From contig NZ_JIAW01000033.1 in NCBI RefSeq assembly GCF_000620625.1, forward strand, positions 1 through 58,415: a stretch of 58,415 bases of DNA, written 5' to 3'. Every line of letters starts with the position of its first letter. Position 1 is the first letter of the stretch. The stretch is from Mycobacterium sp. URHB0044. Lineage in GTDB: Bacteria; Actinomycetota; Actinomycetes; Mycobacteriales; Mycobacteriaceae. The position numbers and the translations under genes are program-made. Positions 25,771 through 33,926 of the stretch are shown here, in pieces. The notes beneath the pieces are model-generated. The model saw nothing but the letters and a program-made list of their open reading frames with translations. It did no database searches and was not told the DNA's origin.

Positions 25771-25794
25771 ATATATGCGTTCTTCCGCATATAT
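25771..25794. promoter_or_regulatory. ArsR/SmtB-type operator overlapping CDF promoter
   Basis: Two 9-bp arms, ATATATGCG (25771-25779) and CGCATATAT (25786-25794), are perfect inverted repeats with a 6-bp TTCTTC spacer in otherwise GC-rich DNA. TATATT at 25790-25795 fits a -10 box and TTGCGA at 25766-25771 a -35, so the operator covers the promoter. The ATG at 25802 would then be leaderless. AT-rich palindromes of this form are typical of metal-sensing ArsR/SmtB repressors. No such regulator gene is in the window. Confidence 0.7.
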
Positions 25795-25801
25795 TGCTGG
25801 C

Positions 25802-26698
25802 ATGGGTGCGGGTCACGATCACGGGCATGGCGGCGACACGCGCGTAAGCCGGATGCTGATCGCCGCGGCGATCCTCACGGTGTTCTTCGGCATCGAACTG
25901 ACGACCGCACTGTGGATCGGGTCGATCGCGCTGCTGGCCGATGCCGGCCACATGTTGACCGACCTGGTGGCCATGTTCATGGGGTTGACGGCGGTCCTGC
26001 TGGCCAGGCACGGACCGGATTCGGCCGCGCGGACCTACGGCTGGCACCGCGCCGAGGTGTTCACCGCCGTCGCCAACGCGGTGCTGCTCCTCGGCGTCGC
26101 CGCGTTCATCCTCTACGAGGCGTTCGAGCGGCTCGGGAACGCGCCCGACGTGCCAGGCGTCCCGATGATCGCCGTCGCACTCGCCGGCCTGCTCGCCAAC
26201 CTCGTCGTCGTGCTGCTGTTGCGGTCGCAGTCCGAGCACAGCCTCGCCGTCAAGGGCGCCTACATGGAGGTCGTCGCCGACACCGTCGGGAGCGTCGGCG
26301 TGCTGATCGCCGGCATCGTCACGGTCACGACGAGCTGGCCTTACGCCGACGTCGTGGTCGCCGTCCTCGTCGCACTGTGGGTGCTGCCGCGGGCGATCGC
26401 CCTGGCCCGCTCCGCCCTGCGCATCCTGTCCGAGTCGTCACCCAGCCACGTCGACGTCGACGAGTTGCGCTCGGCGCTGGCCGCCGTGAACGGCGTGACC
26501 GGCGTCCACGATCTGCACGTCTGGACGCTAGTGCCCGGCAAGGACATGGCCACCGCGCACGTCACGTGCCGCGGCGACTCGGTCCAGGTGCTTGAGGACG
26601 CGCGGGCGGTGCTGGCCGCCCGCGGCCTCGAGCACGCCACGGTCCAGGTGGAACCGCCGGACGGCAGCGGCGACTGCGAGAAGCAGACCACCTGGTGA
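25802..26698 (+). CDS. Cation diffusion facilitator (CDF) metal exporter
   Basis: 298 residues. His-rich N-terminus GAGHDHGHGG, six TM helices with the TM2 metal motif DAGHMLTD, and a C-terminal cytosolic domain (HVDVDELRSALAAVNGVTGVHDLHVWT). The TM5 motif reads EVVAD where many zinc transporters have HxxxD. Exports a divalent metal, probably Zn, Co, Ni or Cd, driven by protons. ATG at 25802 lies just past the palindromic operator. It overlaps the FUSC gene start by 4 nt. Confidence 0.9.
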   Translation: MGAGHDHGHGGDTRVSRMLIAAAILTVFFGIELTTALWIGSIALLADAGHMLTDLVAMFMGLTAVLLARHGPDSAARTYGWHRAEVFTAVANAVLLLGVAAFILYEAFERLGNAPDVPGVPMIAVALAGLLANLVVVLLLRSQSEHSLAVKGAYMEVVADTVGSVGVLIAGIVTVTTSWPYADVVVAVLVALWVLPRAIALARSALRILSESSPSHVDVDELRSALAAVNGVTGVHDLHVWTLVPGKDMATAHVTCRGDSVQVLEDARAVLAARGLEHATVQVEPPDGSGDCEKQTTW

Positions 26699-28449
26699 AC
26701 TCCCGCTGGCCGATCGCGCTTCGCGCGGCCGTCAGCACTTCGATTCCGGTTGTCGTGGGATCGGCCGCCGGGCAGGTCGGGGCAGGCCTGATCGCCACGC
26801 TCGGCGCGTTCACCTCGCGGTTCGGGACCGGCAGGCCCTACGTCAACCGCGGCGTGCAGCTGGCCGTGGTCGCAGTGACACTGGCCGGCGCCGTCGCACT
26901 GGGTTCGTGGGCGGCCGCAGTCCCCTGGTTCGGAGTCACGGTCGTCTCCATGGTCGCGGTCAACGCCGTGTGGCTCTGCAACGCGCTGGCCGTCGGACCG
27001 CCCGGTGCATACGTATTCGTCTTGGCGTGCGCCGCGGGCTTGGGCGTGTCGGCCGCACATCTGGCGCCGTGGCAGCTCTTCGCACTGGTGCTGGCAGGAG
27101 GCGCCGTGGCGTGGCTGGTGCAAATGGCCGGCGCCCTAGGTGGTGTGAGACAGCCTGAGCGGGCGGCAGTTTCGGCTGCCGGCGTGGCCGTCGCCGACTA
27201 TCTCGAAGCGCTCGGATCGCCAGGGGAAGACGTCGCCAGACACCGCGCGGCGACCGCATTGCATCGATCGTGGAACGTGCTGATCAGCTTTCAACCCTTC
27301 GACCGCCGAGTGGGCGGCACACTCGATCGACTCCGCGCCGCGAACCACGCGTTGCACGTCTTGTTCGCCGACTCGATGTCGGCGAGCACCACGGGCGGCG
27401 GCCCGGCGGCCGCCTCGACGGCGCGCCGGATCGGTGATCTTCAGGCGGCGCCCGAGACGGTCTCGGCCCGCGATCCCGAACGGATACCGCTGGGCCGACC
27501 GGCCGTGGCGCTCCTGCTGCAACGTGCGCTTGCGCCGGGCTCGCACGTCCGCCACGTCATGGTGCGGGTTGCGCTCGCCGCACCACTGGCCGGAGCCGGC
27601 GCGATGCTGCTGGGCATCGGTCACCCCTATTGGGCGATCGCCGCTGCGGTGCTGGTGCTCCACCAAGGCGCCGACCGAAGCCATACGTTGCGCCGTGGCA
27701 TCGAACGCCTGTCGGGGACGTGGGTTGGGTTGGTTCTCGCCGCGGGCATCCTGTCGTTGCATCCCCAGGGTGTGTGGCTTGCGGCGGTTCTGGCAGGCCT
27801 TCAGTTCGTCATCGAGATGCTCGTCGTCCGCAACTACGGGTTGGCGTCGGTCTTCATCACCGCGGCCGCGCTGACGATCGCCACCGGCACTCGGCAGGTG
27901 GACATACCGGAGCTACTCCGCGCCCGCGGCAGCGACACGCTGGTCGGATGCGCGGTGGGTGTCGCGGTCTTCCTCGTCACCAGCCGATTTCAGGAATCGA
28001 CGAGGTTGGTGGAGGCCATCGCCGACTCGATCGACGCCATAGCGGTTACCTCGGCTCATCTTGCGGGCACCGACGCCTCCGCGCTGCCGGCCCGGGCAGC
28101 CCGTCGGGACCTGCAGATCGCCGCGATCGAGATGCGCGACGCGGCCGATGCCGCCTCTGCCGGCTCGCGGGCACAGCGCGTCGCCGAGGCGCACCTGCGG
28201 CCCGTGGTGGAGGCGACCGAGCACCTCGCCTACCGCACCATTGCTGGCTGCTGGGCACTCGAGACCACCACGTCGAGTCCGTTGTGTTCGCCCGAGGCCG
28301 CGGAGGCCTACCGGGCGCGGCTGCACGCGCTGGCTGCCGCCCTGCGCGCGGGCACCGCCCCGCCCGAGATCGGCGATGCGCCGGGCTTCGTCGCTACGGA
28401 GGTCACAGCCCTCGGCAGGGCCGTGCAGCAGATCGTGCCGGCTACCTAG
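26695..28449 (+). CDS. FUSC-family (aromatic acid exporter-like) membrane protein
   Basis: 584 residues with two membrane blocks of five to six TM helices (about 5-150 and 290-430), each followed by a soluble helical stretch, the FUSC/YccS-like duplicated layout. The second block contains LLGIGHPYWAIAAAVLVLHQG and TLRRGIERLSGTWVGLVLA, typical of the FUSC domain. May export aromatic acids or other organic anions. GTG at 26695 overlaps the CDF stop (GTGA), so it is cotranscribed with the metal exporter. Confidence 0.8.
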   Translation: MNSRWPIALRAAVSTSIPVVVGSAAGQVGAGLIATLGAFTSRFGTGRPYVNRGVQLAVVAVTLAGAVALGSWAAAVPWFGVTVVSMVAVNAVWLCNALAVGPPGAYVFVLACAAGLGVSAAHLAPWQLFALVLAGGAVAWLVQMAGALGGVRQPERAAVSAAGVAVADYLEALGSPGEDVARHRAATALHRSWNVLISFQPFDRRVGGTLDRLRAANHALHVLFADSMSASTTGGGPAAASTARRIGDLQAAPETVSARDPERIPLGRPAVALLLQRALAPGSHVRHVMVRVALAAPLAGAGAMLLGIGHPYWAIAAAVLVLHQGADRSHTLRRGIERLSGTWVGLVLAAGILSLHPQGVWLAAVLAGLQFVIEMLVVRNYGLASVFITAAALTIATGTRQVDIPELLRARGSDTLVGCAVGVAVFLVTSRFQESTRLVEAIADSIDAIAVTSAHLAGTDASALPARAARRDLQIAAIEMRDAADAASAGSRAQRVAEAHLRPVVEATEHLAYRTIAGCWALETTTSSPLCSPEAAEAYRARLHALAAALRAGTAPPEIGDAPGFVATEVTALGRAVQQIVPAT

Positions 28450-28862
28450 CCGAGGCCGAGCTGCACGCGTGCGGAGGGATCGCAATCGTCGAGCAGATCC
28501 AGGCACCGCTGAAATTCGTCGGTCTCACCGATGGAGTCGGCGGCGCGGGCCAGCGCGGCCACGCAGCGCAGGAAGCCACGGTTCGGTTCGTGCGCGTAGG
28601 GCACCGGGCCGAAGCCCTTCCAGCCGTTGCGCCGGAGCTGATCCAGGCCCCGGTGATAGCCCGTCCTGGCGTAGGCGTAGGCCGTGACGGCCCGGTCGTC
28701 GTCGAGGGCCTCCTCGGCCAAGGTCCCCCATGCCACCGACGCGGATGGATGCGACGCCGCGACGGTGGTCGGATTCTCACCCGCGGCAAGCGCTGCCTCT
28801 GCTTCGGTATCGCCAGGCAAGAACACCGGATCCGGCCCCAGAAGATCACCCATACGCGTCAT
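28446..28862 (-). CDS. DUF3151 protein (Rv0360c-like)
   Basis: 138 residues. GDLLGPDPVFLPGD, HPSASVAWGTLAE, ARTGYHRGLDQLRRNGWKG and NRGFLRCVAALARAA are nearly those of Rv0360c as remembered. Soluble, helical, function unknown but conserved across actinobacteria next to fba. ATG at 28862 (MTRMGDLL) by family match; another ATG at 28853 is possible. Stop overlaps the convergent FUSC stop. Confidence 0.85.
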   Translation of the reverse strand: MTRMGDLLGPDPVFLPGDTEAEAALAAGENPTTVAASHPSASVAWGTLAEEALDDDRAVTAYAYARTGYHRGLDQLRRNGWKGFGPVPYAHEPNRGFLRCVAALARAADSIGETDEFQRCLDLLDDCDPSARVQLGLG

Positions 28863-28965
28863 GGGCCTATTGTGCCGTGCGGATCCTGCACGACGGCCCG
28901 GGGCATGGCCGGGCGGCGATGGATAAGCTCGTGAAGACCGTGTCGAGGGAGGACTGAGACTAGAG

Positions 28966-29703
28966 ATGTCGAACCCATCAGGGCCCGACGAGAACCCGCA
29001 GCCCGCTCCGAACGAGGGGCCCGGTTCGACGGAGCAGGCCGAGCCGAACGAGCCCGAGCGTCGGTTCACCGCGCCGTCGCCATCGGACGCCGGCTCCACC
29101 CAGATCATCGAGACCGGGCCGCCCACCGAGATCCTGTCAGTATCGGACGCGCCCGCGGGCATGGCCGCGTCGGGTGCGCCCACCGAACAGTTCCCGCAGG
29201 CCAATATCGCTGCGCCGCAGATCATTCCGCCGAGGGGCGACGCGCCCGCACCGCCGCGAAAGCGCCGAAGCTGGGGTTGGGTGATCGCACTGGTGCTGGT
29301 GATCGCGGCGCTGGTCGCCGTGGCGATCCTCGGCACCGTGTTACTCACCCGGGACGACGCGCCGAAGGTCTCGCAGGAGGACCGCGTCCGCACCACGATC
29401 CAGAACTTCGACACCGCGATCCAGAAGGGCGACCTCGCCACGCTGCGCAGCATCACGTGCGGCGAGACGGCCGACAGCTACGTCAAGTACGACGACGCGC
29501 GGTGGAAGGACATCCACGCCCGCGTCGCGGCGGCCCGGCAGTACCCGGTGGTGGCCAGCATCGATCAGGTGGTGGTCAACGACGGCCACGCCGAGGCCAA
29601 CGTCACGTCGTTCATGGCGTTCGACCCGTCCACGCGGTCCACGCGCAGCTTCGACCTGGAGTTCCGCGACGAGCAGTGGAAGATCTGCCAGGCGCCCCAG
29701 TAA
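28966..29703 (+). CDS. Membrane-anchored NTF2-like protein (Rv0361-like)
   Basis: 245 residues. About 100 disordered Pro/Glu/Thr-rich cytosolic residues, a basic stop-transfer (PPRKRRSWG), one TM helix at about 102-127, then an extracytoplasmic DUF4878/NTF2-like domain ending in FDLEFRDEQWKICQAPQ. Cys pair in ITCGET and KICQ. Conserved next to fba in mycobacteria; role unknown, probably envelope. Upstream gap 28863-28965 holds a TAAGCT -10-like box and the start context AGGGAGG, which is rather far from the ATG. Confidence 0.78.
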   Translation: MSNPSGPDENPQPAPNEGPGSTEQAEPNEPERRFTAPSPSDAGSTQIIETGPPTEILSVSDAPAGMAASGAPTEQFPQANIAAPQIIPPRGDAPAPPRKRRSWGWVIALVLVIAALVAVAILGTVLLTRDDAPKVSQEDRVRTTIQNFDTAIQKGDLATLRSITCGETADSYVKYDDARWKDIHARVAAARQYPVVASIDQVVVNDGHAEANVTSFMAFDPSTRSTRSFDLEFRDEQWKICQAPQ

Positions 29704-29709
29704 CAGCGA

Positions 29710-29754
29710 TTTCGGCGTGTTCCGTCACGCTGACCGAAACACAACACGCCGAAA
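29710..29754. terminator. Bidirectional hairpin between Rv0361-like gene and fba
   Basis: Perfect 12-bp arms TTTCGGCGTGTT (29710-29721) and AACACGCCGAAA (29743-29754) with a 21-nt loop lie between two convergent genes, 6 bp after one stop and 18 bp from the other. The stem would form on either transcript. No U-tract follows, which is common for mycobacterial intrinsic terminators. Confidence 0.7.
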
Positions 29755-29772
29755 CCGCCGGACGTTGGGCAG

Positions 29773-30810
29773 CTAGCCCGCGGTGACGCTGCGGCCGGTG
29801 CTGTGCAGGTCGTTGCAGGCCTCGACGACGCGCTCGGACATCGACGCCTCGGCCTTCTTCAGGTAGCTGCGGGGGTCGTAGACCTTCTTGTTGCCGACCT
29901 CGCCGTCGATCTTGAGCACGCCGTCGTAGTTGGCGAACATGTGGCCGGCGAGCGGGCGGGTGAAGGCGTACTGGGTGTCGGTGTCGACGTTCATCTTGAC
30001 CACGCCGTACTTTAGCGAGTCCTCGATCTCGGACTTCAGCGATCCGGAGCCGCCGTGGAACACGAAGTCGAACGGCTTGGAGCCCTCGGGCAGGCCGAGC
30101 TTCTTCGCCGCGACGGCCTGGCCCTCGGCCAGCACCTCGGGCTTCAGTTTGACGTTGCCCGGCTTGTAGACGCCGTGCACGTTGCCGAACGTCGCGGCCA
30201 GCAGGTACTTGCCGTGCTCACCGGCGCCTAGCGCCTCGATGGTCTTCTCGAAGTCCTCGGCCGAGGTGTAGAGCTTCTCGTTGATCTCGGCCTCGACGCC
30301 GTCTTCCTCGCCACCGACCACGCCGATCTCGACTTCGAGGATGATCTTGGCCTCGGCGGCAAGCTTGAGCAATTCCTTGCCGATTTCGAGGTTCTCGTCG
30401 ATCGGTACCGCGGAGCCGTCCCACATGTGCGACTGGAACAGCGGGTTGCCGCCCTTGGCAACGCGCTCGGCCGAGATGGCCAGCAGCGGCCGGACGTAGG
30501 TGTCCAGCTTGTCCTTCGGGCAGTGGTCGGTGTGCAGCGCGACGGTGATGTCGTACTTGGCCGCGACGACGTGGGCGAACTCGGCGAGCGCCACCGCACC
30601 GGTGACCATCTCCTTGATCCCCAGGCCCGACGCGAATTCCGCTCCGCCCGTGGAGAACTGGATGATGCCGTCGCTGCCGGCGTCCGCGAAGCCCTTGATG
30701 GCGGCGTTGACGCTCTCCGACCCGACGCAGTTGATGGCGGGGAACGCGAAGGAGTGCTCCTTGGCACGGCCCAGCATCTCGGCGTAGATCTCGGGCGTGG
30801 CGATGGGCAT
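29773..30810 (-). CDS. fba: Class II fructose-bisphosphate aldolase
   Basis: 345 residues, matching mycobacterial class II FBA. N-terminus PIATPEIYAEMLGRAKEHSF, catalytic/zinc motif LHTDHCPKD, EVEIGVVGGEEDG, GNVHGVYKPGNV, FHGGSGS and VKMNVDTDTQ. Zn-dependent cleavage of fructose-1,6-bisphosphate in glycolysis and the reverse in gluconeogenesis. ATG at 30810 with a GAGAGGAA ribosome site; the frame stays open upstream but without similarity. Cytosolic. Confidence 0.96.
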   Translation of the reverse strand: MPIATPEIYAEMLGRAKEHSFAFPAINCVGSESVNAAIKGFADAGSDGIIQFSTGGAEFASGLGIKEMVTGAVALAEFAHVVAAKYDITVALHTDHCPKDKLDTYVRPLLAISAERVAKGGNPLFQSHMWDGSAVPIDENLEIGKELLKLAAEAKIILEVEIGVVGGEEDGVEAEINEKLYTSAEDFEKTIEALGAGEHGKYLLAATFGNVHGVYKPGNVKLKPEVLAEGQAVAAKKLGLPEGSKPFDFVFHGGSGSLKSEIEDSLKYGVVKMNVDTDTQYAFTRPLAGHMFANYDGVLKIDGEVGNKKVYDPRSYLKKAEASMSERVVEACNDLHSTGRSVTAG

Positions 30811-30975
30811 GGGGATTCCTCTCGGCGTTTCGGCTATCGCGCCCAGTATCGCAAGAAGCCATACGGCCCGATACCCGTGGTGCGGATCGAACGGAAAAGT
30901 GAGGGATTCGGCGGCTCGGAGAACTCCCACCGGTGAACGCGGCGACTGGCCGCGACGAACACCGAGGAGCACACC

Positions 30976-31260
30976 ATGAACGCCAGACCTACGAACAACA
31001 CCGCGTCGATCCGTTCGATCGGCCGCACCGCACGGCGAATCCTGTTCGTCACCGCCACCGTCGTCGGCGTGACGCTCGGCTCGACAGCCGTGGCCCAGGC
31101 CACCGACGACGGCACGACCTTCGGGCACTGCTACAGGAACCGCGGCGCGGGCAGCATGCTCGACTGCTGCCTCGTCGTCAATGGGACCGTCAAGGTCGAC
31201 AAGGCCGGCCGCGTCGTCGGCTGCCGGTTGGACGGTCAGAACGGAACGATCAAGGTCTGA
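30976..31260 (+). CDS. Small secreted cysteine-containing protein
   Basis: 94 residues. Signal peptide (about 1-42: arginine-rich n-region, VTATVVGVTLGSTAVAQA), then a roughly 52-residue mature chain with four Cys in HCYRN, DCCLV and GCRL, probably two disulfides. Mature part is Gly/Val/Asp-rich beta. ATG at 30976 follows GAGGAGCACACC. Unknown family, reminiscent of small mycobacterial secreted proteins. Upstream gap 30811-30975 shows no other gene. Confidence 0.65.
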   Translation: MNARPTNNTASIRSIGRTARRILFVTATVVGVTLGSTAVAQATDDGTTFGHCYRNRGAGSMLDCCLVVNGTVKVDKAGRVVGCRLDGQNGTIKV

Positions 31261-31272
31261 GCGGCCTCAGGG

Positions 31273-32286
31273 CTAAACGGTCAGCACCATCCGGTAGCGC
31301 GCCTTGCCGGTGTCCATGGCTTCGTAAGCCTCGGCGGCCTCCGCCAGCGGGCGTTCCTGGACCACCGCGCGCACCCCCGTCTGCACCGCGAAGTGCATGG
31401 TCTCCTCGACGTCGCGGGACGTGCCCGACGGGTGTCCCGTCACCGAAAGGCCACCGGTGATCAGGTCCAGCGGGCTGATCGGAAGGTTGTCCGGCGTGAC
31501 GCCGATGACGACGAGTTCACCCTGCGGTCCGAGGCCGCCGACGGTCGCCGCCATCGCCTCGGAGTTCGCCGCCGTCGCCAGCACGACGACCGCGCCACCC
31601 AGGTCACGCAGGGCCGACGCGACATCAGCCTCGTTGGAGTCGATGTAGTGGTGCGCGCCGAGCTCGCGGGCGTCGTTGGCCTTCGCCGCGCCGCGCGCGA
31701 TCGCCACCGTCTCGAAGCCCATGGCCCTGGAGAACTGCACGCCCAGATGCCCCAGTCCGCCGATGCCGAGCACGGCCACCAGGTCGCCGGCCTTGGCCCG
31801 CGTATTGCGCAGCCCGTTGAACGTCGTCACGCCGGCGCAGCCCATCGGGGCCGCCTCGACGAATGACAGCTCGTCCGGTATCCGCGCCAACGCAGTCGCG
31901 GGCGCGACGAGGGACTCCGCGTAACCGCCCGGGTAGTGCAGGCTCGGCACCTGCGCTCGCTCGCACTGCATGAAGAACCCCTTGCGGCAGGGCACGCACC
32001 GGTTGCAGTTCCCGCCGAACCAGCCGACCGCGACCCGATCGCCCACCGCGAAGCCCTCGACGCCGTCGCCGATCTCGGCGATGGTTCCCGCGGCCTCGTG
32101 GCCGGGCGTCACGGGCCACGACAGCCCGGGAAAGCCGCCGTTGACGACGGCGTGATCGGTGCCGCACACGCCGGACGCGGCGACGGCGATGCGGACGTGG
32201 TCGCGTGGCGGCGACGTGGTTTCGACGTCGGTGAGCGTCAGGGGCTGACCGGCCGCTTCGACGTGAACGGCTTTGTGAGTAGGCAT
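31273..32286 (-). CDS. Zinc-dependent alcohol dehydrogenase (MDR family)
   Basis: 337 residues. Catalytic-zinc residues in SGVCGTDH and TPGHEAAG, structural-zinc cysteines in GGNCNRCVPCRKGFFMQC, and the Rossmann motif VLGIGGLGHLGVQF. Oxidises primary alcohols or reduces aldehydes with NAD(P). ATG at 32286. Convergent with the small secreted gene and divergent from the DedA gene. Cytosolic. Confidence 0.92.
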   Translation of the reverse strand: MPTHKAVHVEAAGQPLTLTDVETTSPPRDHVRIAVAASGVCGTDHAVVNGGFPGLSWPVTPGHEAAGTIAEIGDGVEGFAVGDRVAVGWFGGNCNRCVPCRKGFFMQCERAQVPSLHYPGGYAESLVAPATALARIPDELSFVEAAPMGCAGVTTFNGLRNTRAKAGDLVAVLGIGGLGHLGVQFSRAMGFETVAIARGAAKANDARELGAHHYIDSNEADVASALRDLGGAVVVLATAANSEAMAATVGGLGPQGELVVIGVTPDNLPISPLDLITGGLSVTGHPSGTSRDVEETMHFAVQTGVRAVVQERPLAEAAEAYEAMDTGKARYRMVLTV

Positions 32287-32384
32287 TCCACGACCCTAAC
32301 CACGTCGGCACCTACCAGGGAATGTCTGGCTTGATCTTGCTCGCCGTCCGGCACGCGCAGGTGACGCCGGTATCTTGGTGTGCC

Positions 32385-33065
32385 ATGACCACCACGACCC
32401 TTGCGCTCATGCCGGACTTCCTGGATCCGGTGACGCTCATCGGGTACTTCGGTACCTGGGCGTTGGTGGGGCTGCTGATCGTCGTCTTCGTCGAGTCGGG
32501 CGTCCTGTTCCCGGTGCTACCCGGCGACACGCTGCTGTTCGTCGGGGGCATGTTGGCCGCGGGAACGGCCGCCCAGGCCGACACCGTCGACGCCAACTTC
32601 AAGCTGTGGCAGCTGCTGCTGTTCATCCCCATCGCCGCGGTCCTCGGCAGCCAGGTCGGGTACTGGATCGGTCGCAGCATCGGCACGTCGATGTTCAAGC
32701 CGAACGCCCGGTTCCTCAAGCAGCGCTACCTCGACGAGGCGCACGCGTTCTTCGAGGCGCGCGGACCCTTCGCGATCGTGCTTGCCCGCTTCGTGCCGAT
32801 CGTGCGCACCTTGGCGCCGATCACCGCAGGCGCCGCCCGGATGAACTACGCGGTGTTCACCCTGTTCAACGTCATCGGTGCCGTCGCGTGGGGCGTCGGG
32901 CTGACGCTGCTCGGGTACTGGCTCGGGCAGTTCGAGATCATCCAGAAACTGATCGAACCGATCTTCATCTTCATCGCGCTGGCGTCGGTGACCCCGATCT
33001 TCATCGAGTGGTACAAGCGGCGCAAGGCAGCCAAGCGCGCCGCCGGCCCGGTCGAACAGACCTAG
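32385..33065 (+). CDS. DedA/SNARE-associated family membrane protein (Rv0364-like)
   Basis: 226 residues. DedA features: ESGVLFPVLPGDTLLFVGG, VGYWIGRSIGT, HAFFEARGPFAIVLARFVPIVRTLAPITAG, and a basic C-terminus. DedA proteins are undecaprenyl-phosphate or phospholipid translocases. TATCTT at 32371-32376 ends 8 nt before the ATG, so the mRNA may be nearly leaderless. Position downstream of fba matches Rv0364. Confidence 0.9.
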   Translation: MTTTTLALMPDFLDPVTLIGYFGTWALVGLLIVVFVESGVLFPVLPGDTLLFVGGMLAAGTAAQADTVDANFKLWQLLLFIPIAAVLGSQVGYWIGRSIGTSMFKPNARFLKQRYLDEAHAFFEARGPFAIVLARFVPIVRTLAPITAGAARMNYAVFTLFNVIGAVAWGVGLTLLGYWLGQFEIIQKLIEPIFIFIALASVTPIFIEWYKRRKAAKRAAGPVEQT

Positions 33066-33118
33066 CAGGGCGACGGTTCCGCGTTTGTGGCGCGGATCAC
33101 GAGGGTACGCCCGGGTCC

Positions 33119-33913
33119 ATGATGAAGCGCGCGGCTTTGCTCGCCCTGGCCGTCGTCACGATGGGCGGTTGCTCGGGCCAGGCTTCGAACGACTCCTCGA
33201 CGCCGACGACCTCGCCCAGCGCACAAACCCTGACGGCACAGCTGAACACCGCCGACGGCACGCACGTCGCCGATGCCACCGTCGACTTCAGCAGTGGGTA
33301 CGCCACGGTCACCGTCGAGACGGTCTCCGGCGGCATCCTCGCCCCGGGTTTCCACGGTTTGCACATTCACGCGATTGGCAGCTGCGAGGCCAACTCCGTC
33401 CCGCCCACCGGCGGTGCATCCGCTGACTTTGCCTCGGCAGGCGACCACTTCCAGGCCCCGGGGCATACCGGGGAGCCGGCCAGCGGAGACCTGCCGCCAC
33501 TGCTCGTGCGCTCAGATGGCGCCGGGAAACTCGTCGCCACCAGCGACGCCTTCACCGAGGATCAGCTCAAGGGCTCCGAAGGTTCGTCGATCGTCGTGCA
33601 CGAAGGCACCGACATCGCCGGCCAAGGCTCAGCCGACGTCGACAAGCGCATCGCCTGCGGGGTGCTCAGTCCGGCGAGCACCGCGAGCACAACTGTCTCC
33701 ACGTCTGTCTCTACGTCGATTTCGACGTCCACCATCACCACCACCGCCAGCACCTCGGTCCCGCCCGCCACCATCACCGAGACGCCCTCACCGACGTCGC
33801 CGACCTCGAGCAGCAGCGTCAGCACGAGCACCAGCACCGTCACCGTGATCCAACCGAGCCTGCCGCCCATCACGGTGCCCGGAAATCTGCCGCCCAGCCC
33901 CAACGGCGGCTGA
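33119..33913 (+). CDS. sodC: Cu-type superoxide dismutase lipoprotein with Ser/Thr-rich C-tail
   Basis: 264 residues. Lipoprotein signal with TMGGCSG, an S/T/P-rich linker, then the SodC domain: Cu ligands in GLHIHAIGSCE, DHF and VVHEG, the disulfide Cys pair (GSCE and IACG), and the Zn-loop region GHTGEPASGD. As in M. tuberculosis SodC, no full zinc set is evident. About 80 further residues form a low-complexity Ser/Thr/Val/Pro tail not found in the tuberculosis protein as I recall it. Detoxifies superoxide outside the plasma membrane. Start ATG at 33119 or 33122. Confidence 0.85.
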   Translation: MMKRAALLALAVVTMGGCSGQASNDSSTPTTSPSAQTLTAQLNTADGTHVADATVDFSSGYATVTVETVSGGILAPGFHGLHIHAIGSCEANSVPPTGGASADFASAGDHFQAPGHTGEPASGDLPPLLVRSDGAGKLVATSDAFTEDQLKGSEGSSIVVHEGTDIAGQGSADVDKRIACGVLSPASTASTTVSTSVSTSISTSTITTTASTSVPPATITETPSPTSPTSSSSVSTSTSTVTVIQPSLPPITVPGNLPPSPNGG

Positions 33914-33926
33914 CGTCACACGAGCC

